This document shows, one piece after another, positions 10,987 through 21,940 of a stretch of 64,000 bases of DNA. The notes beneath the pieces are model-generated. The model saw only the letters and a list, made by a program, of their open reading frames with translations. It was not told where the DNA came from and made no database searches. The stretch comes from Adineta ricciae (Eukaryota; Rotifera; Eurotatoria; Adinetida; Adinetidae). Every line of letters starts with the position of its first letter. The stretch's first letter is position 1. The position numbers were made by a program, and so were the translations under genes. Where the stretch lies: contig CAJNOJ010000253.1 of NCBI GenBank assembly GCA_905250025.1, forward strand, positions 62,001 through 126,000, given 5' to 3'.

Positions 10987-11532
10987 ATGAATCCAAGTGA
11001 AAAGTCGCCATTTCTTTTTGTCTATAAACTAATTCTGTTCTTTATTTTAATTCTTATCCTTTTTTATGGAATTTATTCGTTAGACAATCGAACAAAACTC
11101 GAAATTTCAGTTAAAACTGTTGAGAAAAAAGAAGATCGAATAGTATCTCCATTTTCTCATACTCTCGGTTTCATCCGTTGGAATTCCGCGTTTGTCAATC
11201 GGATTCCTTTAATGGAAAGATATCGTCCATTCTTCTATGAACTACATTATTCCATTCCGAATTACACACCAAAATTGAACTTAACCGTTGATGGGTTAGT
11301 CTCCATATCTTTTCCTTATAAAATGGTTAGCGAAACAATGACGATTATTTTGAAAGAGCATCCGGAAATCAACGGAATTCTTTTCTTTCATTTCGATGTG
11401 AGTGAAATTTAGTTGTCGGGATTTGCATTTAGAGATGTTTTTAGGCGTGGATCAATCCATTCAAATTTCACGATATGAATTTTGACAACATCTGGTTTCT
11501 TGACGGTCCATTGCCTCCGGTTAGATGTTGAA
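10987..11532 (+). CDS. type II membrane protein, possibly Golgi glycosyltransferase-like, copy 1, cut at a contig end
   Basis: Exon 1 is 10987-11397. An intron (GTGAGT...TTTTAG) precedes exon 2 from 11445, which runs to about 11525 and is lost at the ambiguous base 11533. The protein has a short cytoplasmic N-terminus, one signal-anchor helix (about residues 12-30), then a luminal domain. Near the splice junction, ILFFHFD joins AWINPFKF, an aromatic/acidic stretch. The complete version is at 17682-18750. Truncation coincides with the sequence gap and is probably an assembly effect. Confidence 0.65.
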
Positions 11533-11533
11533 N
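11533..11533. other. ambiguous base joining block A copies
   Basis: A single n. To its left is exon 2 of the type II membrane protein, cut mid-exon. To its right the sequence restarts at the position equivalent to 5834. It is a contig join. Confidence 0.9.
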
Positions 11534-14150
11534 ATAAAAAATAGATATTCGTGGTTGTACCCTGAAATTCATTCGAACTTCGTTTTGCTGCCACATCACA
11601 GAGTGTGAATTAGTTTATTCTATTAAAATCTAACAGTCGAATCAATACAATCATAAAAATCAACAATTTGAACGAAAATTCACTGGGAAATCTAAATGAT
11701 ATATGAAATCAATTAAGCGAATGTCTTTTGGATAATTTGATTTCACGCTGCTCGTCCAGCGGCCATGTGAAGCATCATTTTCCGATGAATTTTATTCATA
11801 TCAACACCTGCTCCACGATGAGTACAAACATATAGAACATCATCACGAAATGTTTCACTGGTTTTATTTCGAAATCATAACGATGAAGAATGGTCAGAAG
11901 TGTTGTATATGTGCTCATTCTGGCCAGGAGTTCGTGAAAACTCAATTGACAAATGCTAACGATAAGTGGTTCAGTCATATGTAAAAAGACGCTATGCGAT
12001 AAGGAGTGTTTTGATGCAGGAGAATTTATCAAATATAGAAAAGATATGTAGCTCTGACAAGATTGAATGCCGAAGACAACGGCAAGAAAACGAAAAATAC
12101 ATGTTGAAATTGTGAAGATTCAAAATAACATATCAATTATAAAAGAGACTTGGCAGAAGTTTTCAAATATCATTATTGTTATTGATTCAATAGAAGTCTC
12201 TCTATATCAGATATTTTTGAGAATAAAAAAACAGGCATTGCTGACGAAATGAATGTTTTATACTAAATTCGAAATCGCTGACTAACGCAATAAGACGATG
12301 TATCAATGACATACGATTATGTATGTGTGTTTTCGTCAACAAGAATACGCATCCTGATAAAAGTATCATAGGTGAGATATTTTAACGAAAGATATTGAAC
12401 AACCATACAATATGCTCTGGTGTTTTCCTGTACCATCATAACTGAACAATAAACTGTACCTCATTTCCACTATTCTAACATATATAAGTCAATGGAATCT
12501 GCCAAATTTGACAGCAGGTGACTGACCTGTTAGTGACAGTTATAAGCTTTTCCATGTCTATAAGCTACCGCGAGGCACATTTCGTCTTTGGATAAATCCG
12601 AAAGATATTTATCTGACTGTAATTCAACAGATGCAAGATCAGTACACTCGAGACCAGAAAACAAATAAACTCTCAGCAGCGGCTGACAAAGATTGGATAT
12701 TTATATTAACTATACTGACCATCGCACCACAACATGGATTACAATCAAAGATGCAAAAGCTCAAATAAAACTTTGTTCAATTTTCCCTTCATATATCTTT
12801 TAGTCCTATATCAACACTGGTTGGATAGAAAGTCGTAAATTCTGTTGCAAAAGAACTGAAATAATTAGGTGAACTATTTAATCCATTTAGTGTAATGATT
12901 TCGTAATTCCACAAAGGATCGCATCGCTTTATATAGGGTATTAAACATGTGCAAGTGCAAGTCAGAAATGTTTCAATTATTCTTTAGCCTCAACACTTCT
13001 TCTCACTCAAGATCGATTGATTCTTTCCACGACTTTGTCAAATTAGATCCATGATATGAAGTTTGTGCTGTTTTTTCAACATTTACTTCCTCCTGTTTAC
13101 AAATTCTACAAAATTTAATAATGAACAGTGCGCATGATTGCGTTGCTAGTTTCTTCATATACTTTCAGGATAAAGTTTATTGAAAAAATCTCCAAGATGA
13201 GCAAGAAGTATGAATGACGAAATTTGGAACCATAAAAATTCAGAGTAGTTTGATACAAAGTAATGAACGTTTATGAGAAAAGTCATCTTTTGAATAACGA
13301 GAGCTTGTTCCGTCTGTTTAATTCATTGAAGTGATGGCACGTGAAGTGCTTGAATTGCAGCCAAAAATTGCTCGAAATTTATCTTGTCGTGCTGACAATC
13401 AGTGTGTAACTGATGCAATGCAGATTTAATTTGCTCATCTTTACTCTAGAAAAAAATTGATAAAACATACTGCCAATAAACAGAAAACTTTGTACTTGTT
13501 CCTTCTGCGACATTATTGCTCTATGAAAATTATCAAAGTTCACTTTATTCTACTGATAAAATGACGAAGAGAAGCATGCCATATATATGTCAAACGGAAG
13601 ACGAAAGTGGAAACGAAGTATAGATGAATGGATAATTGTTGCTCAATTGACAAAAGGTCAGTCATTATCAGTATTGCCGAATAAGAAAAGAAAATTGTAT
13701 TGTCGTAAATACGAAGAATGTCCATCNTATTGCTCTATGAAAATTATCAAAGTTCACTTTATTCTACTGATAAAATGACGAAGAGAAGCATGCCATATAT
13801 ATGTCAAATGGAAGAGAAAAGTGGAAGCGAAGTATAGGTGAATGGATAATTGTTGCTCAATTGACAAAAGGTCAGTCATTATCAGTATTGTCGAATAAGA
13901 AAAGAAAAGTGTATAGTCGTCAATACGAACAATGTCCATCTTGTCGAGGGATGCACCCATTTTTCTTCTACTCAATCGATGATCTAATTGTTAATGAACC
14001 GACTGAACGTCTAGCATCACTTCTTCCCTAATCTAACTGCACTGTTACATCCATAGTTGCCATCATGGTATACTTACATTGATTGTTGGATTCGACGGTG
14101 TTGACATTGTTTCATCCTACTCGAAAAAGTTTACAGAGAAAAATCTGAAA
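11534..14150. other. block A copy 2, non-coding part, itself split at 13727
   Basis: Repeats 5834-8240. It contains a second ambiguous base at 13727; 13513-13726 and 13728-13941 are two versions of the same 214-bp segment, so the contig ends overlap without having been merged. After the join, 13801-14031 has an open frame of 76 codons with a CPSC motif that is closed early in the other versions. No gene was recognised. Confidence 0.55.
13727..13727. other. ambiguous base between overlapping contig ends
   Basis: The about 210 bp before and after this n are near-identical to each other, with several substitutions. This is the signature of two unmerged haplotype contigs. Confidence 0.9.
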
Positions 14151-14160
14151 AACTTATTAC

Positions 14161-14430
14161 CTCGTCTGACACATTCTCCATGGCTTCGTCTAAGGCCCGC
14201 AAGGAATTTCGTCTTTCTTCGACCAGCTGTATGTACTCCTGGTGATGACCCTTGTCAATGTGCTTGAGTAAGTCTCTCACTGCCCCGATCGACCAGTTCA
14301 TACAATACGGACACACGTAACGGCTTCCTATTTGAAAAATGGCAAAACGATATCATTTCGTTACAATTCTCTGACAGATTTGTTTTTCACTCACCATCTT
14401 TAGGAAACGTGTAACCGTGAAAGAGTTTCA
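14161..14430 (-). pseudogene. zinc-finger exon pair, copy 2
   Basis: Minus-strand exon A (about 14430-14395, ending YTFPKDG, donor GTGAGT), a 67-nt intron, and exon B (14327-14161) with VCPYCMNWS...LLKHIDKGHH and the charged helix EYIQLVEERR. It ends at a proper donor (GAG|GTAATA). Both splice sites are intact here, unlike copy 1. The upstream side is interrupted by the 1-kb element at 14442-15498, so the gene is fragmentary in this copy too. No start codon or downstream exon was identified. Confidence 0.55.
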
Positions 14431-14441
14431 GAATCGAATTT

Positions 14442-15498
14442 CCCATGTCGAAAAATCCGGTCCGGAACCGACCGGTGCCGGTTTTTTCCGAATATTTCAT
14501 GGAAGCAAGATTCCAGATCGGATTCAACCGGATGAAATCCGTCCGGTTCCAGCACTACCCAAACGGAAAAGTAAGGAATCCCACCAAAAACTTCCGACGA
14601 ACCATGACCTGTCGGAACCTACCAAAACCGAACCAATCCGACAAAATCATGCAACACACATATCCAGTCCCAATAAGACGCATATTCACATACTACCCAA
14701 AACCCACTACAAAATCCTGCCCATATCCATTCTGCCAACAGCAAGCAGACGAACTCAAAGCAGCCTTCAATGCATTGCGCAGCGGATTGCAGGATTGCCA
14801 GTGGATTGCAGGATTGCACAGTGGATTGCAGGATTGCAATCGGATTGTAATACATCCAAATGACTTATACGTTTTCAAATGGCATAGTTTGGGTAGGGTT
14901 GTGATCGCATTGGGAATGGAATAAGATGGCTTGGACTTGTTGAAGTTGCTTTTTTCGTTTTGAGTTGAAACGTGGATTGTAATAGTGAAATTTGGTTTTT
15001 TTAGTCAGATGGGGGTTATACATGGAGTTTTTGGTGGCCTTTGGTATTGGGTATGAGTTGTTTCGAAAGAGTGTGGCGCGTAATGCTGTTTTTTATGTGA
15101 TTTTATGGCGGAAATTTGATATCGTTGTTGGAGAAACGGCGGAAATGGTGGGAATTGAGCGTTTATGTGTTTTCCCGGTGGTTTACGTTTCCTGGGTTTA
15201 GTTGGGATCCCATTGGTTATTGGCGGAGTTGGGTTTTCGGAAACGGCCGTATACGCATTCTGTTGCCGGAATATTGCGATTTTTTTTTAAAGATGCGGGC
15301 AACTTTTTGCAGATTTGCGTTTTTCTTTGTTTCCGTAGGTTTATGGCGGGATCCGGTGATTTTATTTGGTGGTCTGTCTTCTGGGATTGAGGCGGCCTTG
15401 CTGGTTTCCGTGCGGATATTGATGGAAACCGGTTAATGGAATGAGCCGGAAAAGGCTGCTTTCCTGGTGGATCCGGAGGCCGGAACGTTCGTCCTGGG
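14442..15498. mobile_element. 1.06-kb GC-rich TIR element, copy-2-specific
   Basis: Present between gaattt and gttacc here; copy 1 reads straight through (8811-8830). It starts CCCATGTCGAAAAATCCGG and its other end, reversed, is CCCAGGACGAACGTTCCGG, a 19-bp imperfect terminal inverted repeat. TT flanks both sides. Both termini and the CCGG-rich composition resemble the 228-bp element at 8271-8498. The interior has a short tandem repeat (14779-14850) and frames that do not resemble a transposase, so it is probably non-autonomous. Confidence 0.65.
14779..14850. repeat. GGATTGCA tandem repeat
   Basis: About three to four units of roughly 22 bp (core GTGGATTGCAGGATTGCA) inside the GC-rich element. 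Confidence 0.8.
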
Positions 15499-16343
15499 TT
15501 GTTACCATCTAAAAGCGAAGTGATAGTATTTTCGTCTTCAGAACAGACAGACTGGTGACATTATGTAGTTCATCGCTTTTTCTTTATCCTGTTTTACTAT
15601 ACGCGCACACATATACATCGTCGCGTATAAAGACCACGCTAGATGTACATACATGACGAATCCATCTAGACTATGTATATGGAGAGAGAAGGGAGGAGAG
15701 GAGAGTAAGAAAATGAAAGGGCACAAGTACAGTCGGATAGAAGAAAACATGTGCCTGTGTGTGTGAAGAGAAAATACAAGGTTTATCCCATTATTCTAGT
15801 CGAAATAAATGAACTTTTTTTTGATAAATACGACCGTTAATCACATTGAAAATATTGATCTTGAATCAGTAACAAGGATTTTAAAGGTCTTATTTCCCTA
15901 TATGTGCTTATTTTATGCAACATTATGGCAAGGAAAAAGAAAAACAAGAAAAAAATTCGTCACTGGATAGAAGTTTGAAGAGAAACGAGAATTTATTCTC
16001 GAGATCACAGTCTGTATAGTATTGATCCGCTGCAAATACTTTTGCGTGCTACTTGGACAGAGTCAAGAAGTCAAAACGCTTCATTGAGCTGAAATTGACC
16101 TTTTTGTGGTAAAAATGTATGTACTGTCTCTCATTCTCAATTATGTAAGTGATTGGTAACGTCACCGCTTGACTTCGCACCTTTTGTATTTGTTCGACAT
16201 ACTCTATGTTATTATTCTATCAATCTCTTGTTGAGTTCTTGATAATGGCTCGAGTACTGTTTCCATATTTGAAACATAAGTGATGAATGATATTCTATTT
16301 AAACAAAGACTGGCTGATTTATTTCTGTTGAAATCAAATCGAA
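15499..16343. other. intergenic region, block A copy 2
   Basis: Matches 8823-9645 with small indels. No gene was recognised. Confidence 0.5.
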
Positions 16344-17432
16344 TTACGTTTTGAAATAATATCGACGAATCGGAACAAAAAAGTACAAAACAGAACAAAT
16401 GAAAACGAAAATCGAAGTCAAGTAAATAATCCATTTCATGATCAACTTCGATTTCGGTGAAGTTGTTTTCGAATTCTCTTGAGCTTCAACTTTAATTGCA
16501 GTCGAATTTGTCGTCGCAGCAAAATAAACATACGATGAGATAAAAATTATCGCCGCTCCCAAAAATGATGTCAATGTCGCATAAGAATGAAATAAAGTTA
16601 AATTAAAGAACAGAAGTACAGCTGTGGCACATGCCGTACTAAACGTCTTGACAATCGCATCCGCATATTTATAAACAAATGTGATCGTTATTCCGAGGAA
16701 TGAATTACACGTAATAACAGCTATGACCATTAGTGTATATCCTTGAAAGAAACTTTTATTTCCATGTCCATCCAGATTCGGAATGAAGTAAAATAACGTG
16801 AAATTCAAACAGAATCCAAACAAATACAAAACTAAATTTTGTAGATTTATATTCACTGAATATGCTTTTATGAAATATTCATTCAACACCGATGATAATG
16901 CTGTGATCAAACTACTCAAAATCAACATAAAATAGAATTTCATTTGAAATAAAGCTGAATGATGACAAGTATCATATTGAACAATAATCAATCCGAGGAC
17001 TTGTAAACAAATCGATGACCATTGAATTTGATTGATTTGACGATCAAAAAATGTCCATAACAAAACCGCACATTCGAATGAGGATAAAGATTTGAATAAA
17101 GATATCGAAGCAGGATCAACAGATAAAAATAATTGAAACGCTAATTGATTGTTAACGCAATATAAAAGCGCCAATAGACAAGAATTTAGGAGAAAATAAG
17201 TGGAGATCTGTTTGGTTACATAGCCAGAAAACTGGTCACTAGTGTCGAGCTTTCGGTAGGAATTGATTAATAAGATGAGACTGAGAAAGAATTTAATTGC
17301 TTCGGAACAGGAGATCGTTGCCAATGGAGAATATTCATATTTGCCGTGTTTTTGTGAATATTTATAAACAATTGAGACGATGACTTGAAGCAGTAATAAA
17401 CTTACAAAAGCGAAAATCTTTTCCCCAAACAT
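16344..17432 (-). CDS. nucleotide-sugar transporter (SLC35A-like), block A copy 2
   Basis: An intact 362-codon frame, the second copy of the gene at 9646-10734. Differences cluster at the first residues (MFGEKIFAF versus MTGKKIFAF) and the last (RRYYFKT versus RRYYSKM), with a few conservative changes between. All family motifs are unchanged, including ITFVYKYADAIVKTFSTA. Both copies look functional. It keeps the head-to-head neighbour at 17682. Predicted place: Golgi or ER membrane, importing an activated sugar for glycan synthesis. Confidence 0.9.
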   Translation of the reverse strand: MFGEKIFAFVSLLLLQVIVSIVYKYSQKHGKYEYSPLATISCSEAIKFFLSLILLINSYRKLDTSDQFSGYVTKQISTYFLLNSCLLALLYCVNNQLAFQLFLSVDPASISLFKSLSSFECAVLLWTFFDRQINQIQWSSICLQVLGLIIVQYDTCHHSALFQMKFYFMLILSSLITALSSVLNEYFIKAYSVNINLQNLVLYLFGFCLNFTLFYFIPNLDGHGNKSFFQGYTLMVIAVITCNSFLGITITFVYKYADAIVKTFSTACATAVLLFFNLTLFHSYATLTSFLGAAIIFISSYVYFAATTNSTAIKVEAQENSKTTSPKSKLIMKWIIYLTSIFVFICSVLYFFVPIRRYYFKT

Positions 17433-17681
17433 ATTTTGACTATTTAACTCGCCTAAAAAGAGAAAAAAGAACGTTTTTTTTTCAAGAAAAAACTTTTGTT
17501 TGAGAAAAAAGAAAGAATTTACTTTCTATTTAATTAACGTTTTTCCATTCTCTTTCTCGAAGAAAAAAGAATTGTTACAAGTAAGATACATTAGTAATAA
17601 TTGCTTTGTCCTCCAAGAAAAGAAGGTGTTCATTCATTCAATAGAAATATTTGGCTTTGGAAGCGAGTTCGGTAGAAAATC
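17433..17681. promoter_or_regulatory. shared divergent promoter region, copy 2
   Basis: 249 bp between the divergent start codons, with T/A runs and small indels relative to copy 1. The 100 bp before the plus-strand ATG are the best conserved part. Confidence 0.5.
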
Positions 17682-18750
17682 ATGAATCCAAGTGAAAAGT
17701 CGCCATTTCTTTTTGTCTATAGACTAATTATCTTCTTAATTTTAATTCTTCTCGTTTTTTATGGAATTTATTCGTTAGACAATCGAACAAAACTCGAAAT
17801 TTCAGTTAAAACTGTTGAGAAAAAAGAAGATCGCATCGTATCTCCATTTACTCATACTCTCGGTTTCATCCGTTGGAATTCCGCGTTTGTCAATCGGATT
17901 CCTTTAATGGAAAGATATCGTCCATTCTTCTATGAACTACATTATTCCATTCCGAATTACGCGACAAAATTGAACTTAACCGTTGATGGTTTAGTCTCCA
18001 TATCTTTTCCTTATAAAATGGTTAGTGAAACAATGACGATTATTTTGAAAGAGCGTCCGGAAATCAACGGAATTCTTTTCTTTCATTTCGATGTGAGTGA
18101 AATTTAGTTGTTGGAATTTGCATTTAGAGATGTTTTTAGGCGTGGATCAATCCATTCAAATTTCACGATATGAACTTTGAAAACATCTGGTTTCTTGATG
18201 GTCCATTACCTCCGTTTAGATGTGTAACAACAACAGCGGGATGGGATTGGTGGGCATGGACAAATGGACTTCATAATATTGCGAAAAAAGCTACGGAAAT
18301 GGTCGCGAAAAACTATTCGAATCGTTACGTCACAGATTCAAACGTTTTCTGCGGAGGGTAAATAATCATTTGATCGAAAAATGACAAAAAAAGTTTGATT
18401 GCTCTAGATGGTCTGATATTTATTATATTCCTCGACGATTTTTCAAGGCATTTATTGAGTTAGCAGATATATTTCATCGTGCTGATTCTTTTCATGAAGT
18501 TGCAACTCCAACGATAATGAACATTATTGATTTAACGTATCGTTTAACTCCACATCATAGTGTTATCACAAGACTTGGAGATTGTTGGGGAAGTTGTTGC
18601 GCATCGGGTGCTCAGCCTGTTGATATTAAATATAAAAGATGTGGACATCGAATGGATTTGAATAATCAAGAAGTTACAAAAACATTTTTAGAGCTATTAA
18701 ATTCACAACTCGTTTTTATGAACAAAACTATTTTGAATAAACCTACTTAA
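17682..18750 (+). CDS. type II membrane protein, possibly Golgi glycosyltransferase-like, complete copy
   Basis: Three exons: 17682-18092, 18140-18357 and 18408-18750. Introns of 47 and 50 nt have GT...AG ends and phases that join cleanly. The product (about 323 residues) has a single signal anchor at about residues 12-30, then a luminal domain with aromatic/acidic motifs: ILFFHFDAWINPF across the first junction, WFLDGPLPPFRC, and WDWWAWTNG. A Cys-bearing C-terminus has DCWGSCC. Topology, size and the Golgi sugar-transporter partner suggest a luminal glycan-modifying enzyme, but no family could be named with certainty. The first exon alone looks like a complete short frame because a stop lies just inside intron 1. 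Copy 1 (10987-11532) is cut by the contig end. Confidence 0.75.
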
Positions 18751-19139
18751 CGTTTCATTTTCGTTTTGTCTAGCAGAAAAAAGTATTCATCTCAATAAGA
18801 TTATTTTGTCTAACATATTTGATCTGAAGAATTCGAAATCCGATAATGATATTTGTTTCCTTCAAAAGAAGTTGTAACATAACTAATGAATATTTTTCAT
18901 GGCGCCATCTTTAATTAAATCCAAAATTCGAAAACGACGTATTTGCAAGTAACAGGATCCGTGATTTCGACTAAAATCCGTGAGTTACAATGAAAGAATC
19001 ATGGTTAAAAAACTGGTTGTCGTAGGGTAGATTGAAGAACATGAATCATGTCCTCAATGGCACTCCTTTAGAAGTCACTGAAAGGAAGATGACCATGAGT
19101 GCAACACAAGTTCAACATAGAAATAGATTAACTCAGTCT
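18751..19139. other. spacer
   Basis: No gene was recognised. It may include the 5' edge of the LINE fragment that follows. Confidence 0.4.
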
Positions 19140-20270
19140 TTCCAGTTATCGGCCGATCAGTCTTCTTAGCTGCTTAGGTAAACTATTGGAGAAAATCATC
19201 AAACAACGTCTTATGCTGGAACTAGATCGACGAAACGTATTACCACAAAATCGTCAGACTAGAAAGATTCTGTAGGAAAACTAAGACGACCCAGTCGAAG
19301 ACACCATTCAGCTGTAATCCTGTTCGACATCAAAGCTGCTTTTGATTCATAGCAGTCTGGCATGATGGTTTGATATACAAGCTTAACGATCTACATCTTC
19401 CCCAATACACCACCAAGTACCTGATCTCCTTCTCAAACAATAGAACGGCTGTAGTTGAAATAGAAAACATCTTATCTCGTCCCTTCAAGTTGATGAACGG
19501 CACTCCACAAGGATCTCCGTTATCACCACTACTTTACATCATGTATACCGCAGATTCGATGAATGGAATACCGACTCACACCGAACATGGTTTATTCGCC
19601 GACGATGCTGCATTATGGACATCTGGTCACCCTTTATCATCACTTAGATCCACATTACAAAAAACCATCGATGCATTCGAAAGTTGGTGCAAGTCATGGA
19701 AACTGAAATTGCAACCAACAAAAACAGAGCTGATTCACTTCACCCTACACCCAAGGAAGAAATACCAAAATCCAGTGATGGTTAAAGTCGAGAACACATT
19801 AATCAAACCATTGGATCACACTCGATACTTGGGTGTCATTATAGAAAAAAGGTTAAAATGGCGAATGCATCTCGAACATATTGAAGCTAAGACTGCTCCT
19901 TGGATCGGTCTTCTTCGATATCTATCGAGATCAGCAGAAGAACCATACAACAAGGCGATGATAAATGTCTTCAAATCAATTGTACGCACAGTCATCATAT
20001 ACGGCTATCCTGTCCTGCCCACAGCCGACCAAAAAATATGGGATCGCTTACAAATCATGCAGAACAAAGCAATCAGAGCTGCATTAGGTTACCCATATAA
20101 ACATCGGTCAAATACATCCATAAGATCAGCAACATCCTCAAGATGAAGAACTATGCAGTAGAATTTCTCAAACAAGCAGTTCAAGCAGCGACAAACAACA
20201 GCAACATTACGCTTAAAAATCATCTGGTACACATACTAGAAAAAATTTAAAAGAAATCACCAACGTCGTA
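19140..20270 (+). mobile_element. non-LTR retrotransposon (LINE) reverse-transcriptase relic
   Basis: From about 19145 one frame reads RPISLLSCLGKLLEKIIKQ, the opening of a jockey-type reverse transcriptase, then breaks near 19275. The main open frame (19370-20146) carries GTPQGSPLSPLLYIMYT, the catalytic FADDAALW, a thumb region with LKLQPTKTELIHF and LDHTRYLGVIIEKRLKW, and the region after the RT with MQNKAIRAALG. No endonuclease domain and no poly(A) tail were found. The copy is truncated on both sides and interrupted by at least two breaks. The jockey-superfamily assignment rests on motif spacing. Confidence 0.85.
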
Positions 20271-21000
20271 TTATATACAAGCGTCGATAAATTCGATCTT
20301 TCTTGTGTCGGCCGAATCTATACAAAAATCGTTATATCGGAATAACGTACAAAGCGTTTGGTATATATGCAACAACGTATACAGTATAAAACGAATTCAA
20401 TCCAGCTGACTATTCTTTCGATCATTTTTCTCGTTCTGCCTTCTTTTCATATGTAATATGGAATCGATTCAACGTGCCTAACGATTCTTTCGCGCTAGCT
20501 AATTCTGTTATTTCTTCCATATGCTATATGTAAAATATGCAATATATATGCTGATTCTTTCGGTTCCAGCTAAACCGTTTTCTCTTTTCCATATGTAATA
20601 TCGAATCGAATCAACGTGTTTGCTGACTCTTCCACCACTACCAAATTTTTCACTCGTCCTTATACCTAATACGAGAAAATTTCAATTCATTTACCGATTA
20701 AACTGTTACCGTTTAAATTCTCTTTCCTTTCCTTCAACTTCTTTTTTTCTTATCATGACACGTCGCAGACGCAAACCACTACCATACACAAACCATATTT
20801 TCTCATCTTTTTCTTCTAGGACAAAAGACACACGTCATGGGTCCTGTCTTCTTTCATTTTTCGTGCCCAGCTTTCGTGTAACAACTAACCGTTGATTTAT
20901 GGCTTATGTAGTAATATTACACGAAATAAAGCTATGTTACCAAACAAGTAATGCTCGTCCGACAACTCGCTTAGCTCTTTCTCGTTGATATTCTATACTA
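20271..21000. other. unassigned AT-rich region with related pyrimidine-rich segments
   Basis: Two similar segments at about 20430-20500 and 20580-20640 share CATATGTAATAT...GAATCGA.TCAACGTG. An AATAAA signal occurs near 20928. It may be the tail of a decayed element. No coding signal. Confidence 0.35.
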
Positions 21001-21009
21001 TATAATTAC

Positions 21010-21180
21010 TAGGGGTGTTACTTTATCTTTATTTTTTCTTTAAATAAAGAATAAAGATTTTCTTTTTTTTTCTTTATTTTTAAAGTAAAGAAAAATCTTT
21101 ACCATTCAAATAAAGTTAAAATAAAGAATAAAGACAATCTTTACTTTATAAATAAAGAAAAAAAATAAAGGGAATTTGTT
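21010..21180. mobile_element. possible hAT-type terminus followed by TTTAAAGAAA-rich low-complexity DNA
   Basis: TAGGGGTGTTAC at 21010 resembles hAT terminal repeats (family knowledge). It is followed by about 160 bp built from CTTTATT/AATAAAG words that form many inverted pairs. No matching second terminus was found before the join at 21560, so this is tentative. Confidence 0.35.
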
Positions 21181-21559
21181 TTTTGGTCAGTATAATAATT
21201 GAAATGATCAGTAACAGAAATAATTCCAAAATGAGTTAAATTATTAAATGAGCAGTAGAAAAATGATTGAGCAGTAAAATTAATAATTGATCAGTAGTTT
21301 ATTTAAACTATCAGTTATTAATTAGTTAAAGCTGTATATTAATTAAAAGATCAGTATATTTAATTTTTTCACAGTCGAATATATGAAAGTGTCAGTATAA
21401 AAACTGAAATAGTATAAAATAAATAATTTCTCTTCTACTTTCTCTCGCTTTCATAGTATTTAACATAATCAGGTGACAAATAGAAGAGAAAATTTCAACA
21501 CACATATAAAAGAAAGAGAAAATCCATGATATATATATATATATGACAGGACAGGGAAA

Positions 21560-21560
21560 N
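21560..21560. other. ambiguous base, contig join
   Basis: A single n between a TA-dinucleotide run plus short unique sequence and a dispersed repeat. Continuity across it is unproven. Confidence 0.8.
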
Positions 21561-21572
21561 ACAGCATGGTAG

Positions 21573-21940
21573 CGGCTAGCCGTGAGTGACCGACCGGAGG
21601 GAGGTCGACGAACGACTAGACGTTTGTTTTGAAAATTACTTGAAAGATGAGATTTATCACTGTCTCAACTACAGCCAATGGTTTTTGAACGAACATAATT
21701 GATGTGCTTTCGAGCTTCGAGAATAAGGATTGTACACTATCAGTGCTACAAATTGAACAGAGCAATAGAATATGTACTGTAAACTACACAGTTACGAAGG
21801 GTTTTGATAAGTTCGATCATAGATCGACTCAGTATCAACGAGCTACTTCTTTATATGAAAATACTATGAAAACTGATCATGTGCATCAACGGCTAGCGGT
21901 GAGTGACCGACCGGAGGGAGGTCAACGAACGGCTAGGCGC
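21573..21940 (+). repeat. dispersed GTGAGTGACCGACCGGAGG repeat (two copies here)
   Basis: About 50-bp motifs at 21573-21622 and 21889-21940 share GGCTAGC.GTGAGTGACCG and GGAGGGAGGTC.ACGAACG. A weaker relative occurs near 22232, and a third clear copy is at 61411-61464. No coding function was seen. Confidence 0.7.

Noticed and set aside
11796-12032. Minus-strand frame resembling the C-terminal end of a cytochrome P450-like protein (YDFEIKP)
   Set aside because: No haem-binding Cys motif nearby and the following coding-like stretch (VLYVCTHRG) is in another frame. Too weak to name.
12067-12252. Plus-strand 61-codon frame that faintly resembled a globin A-helix region (IKETWQKF)
   Set aside because: No proximal or distal His context, no continuation in either copy, and copy 1 does not conserve the frame well.
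5834-18219. Block A copies as evidence for tandem alleles on one chromosome
   Set aside because: The junction between copies is an n that cuts an exon, so physical linkage is not shown by this sequence.
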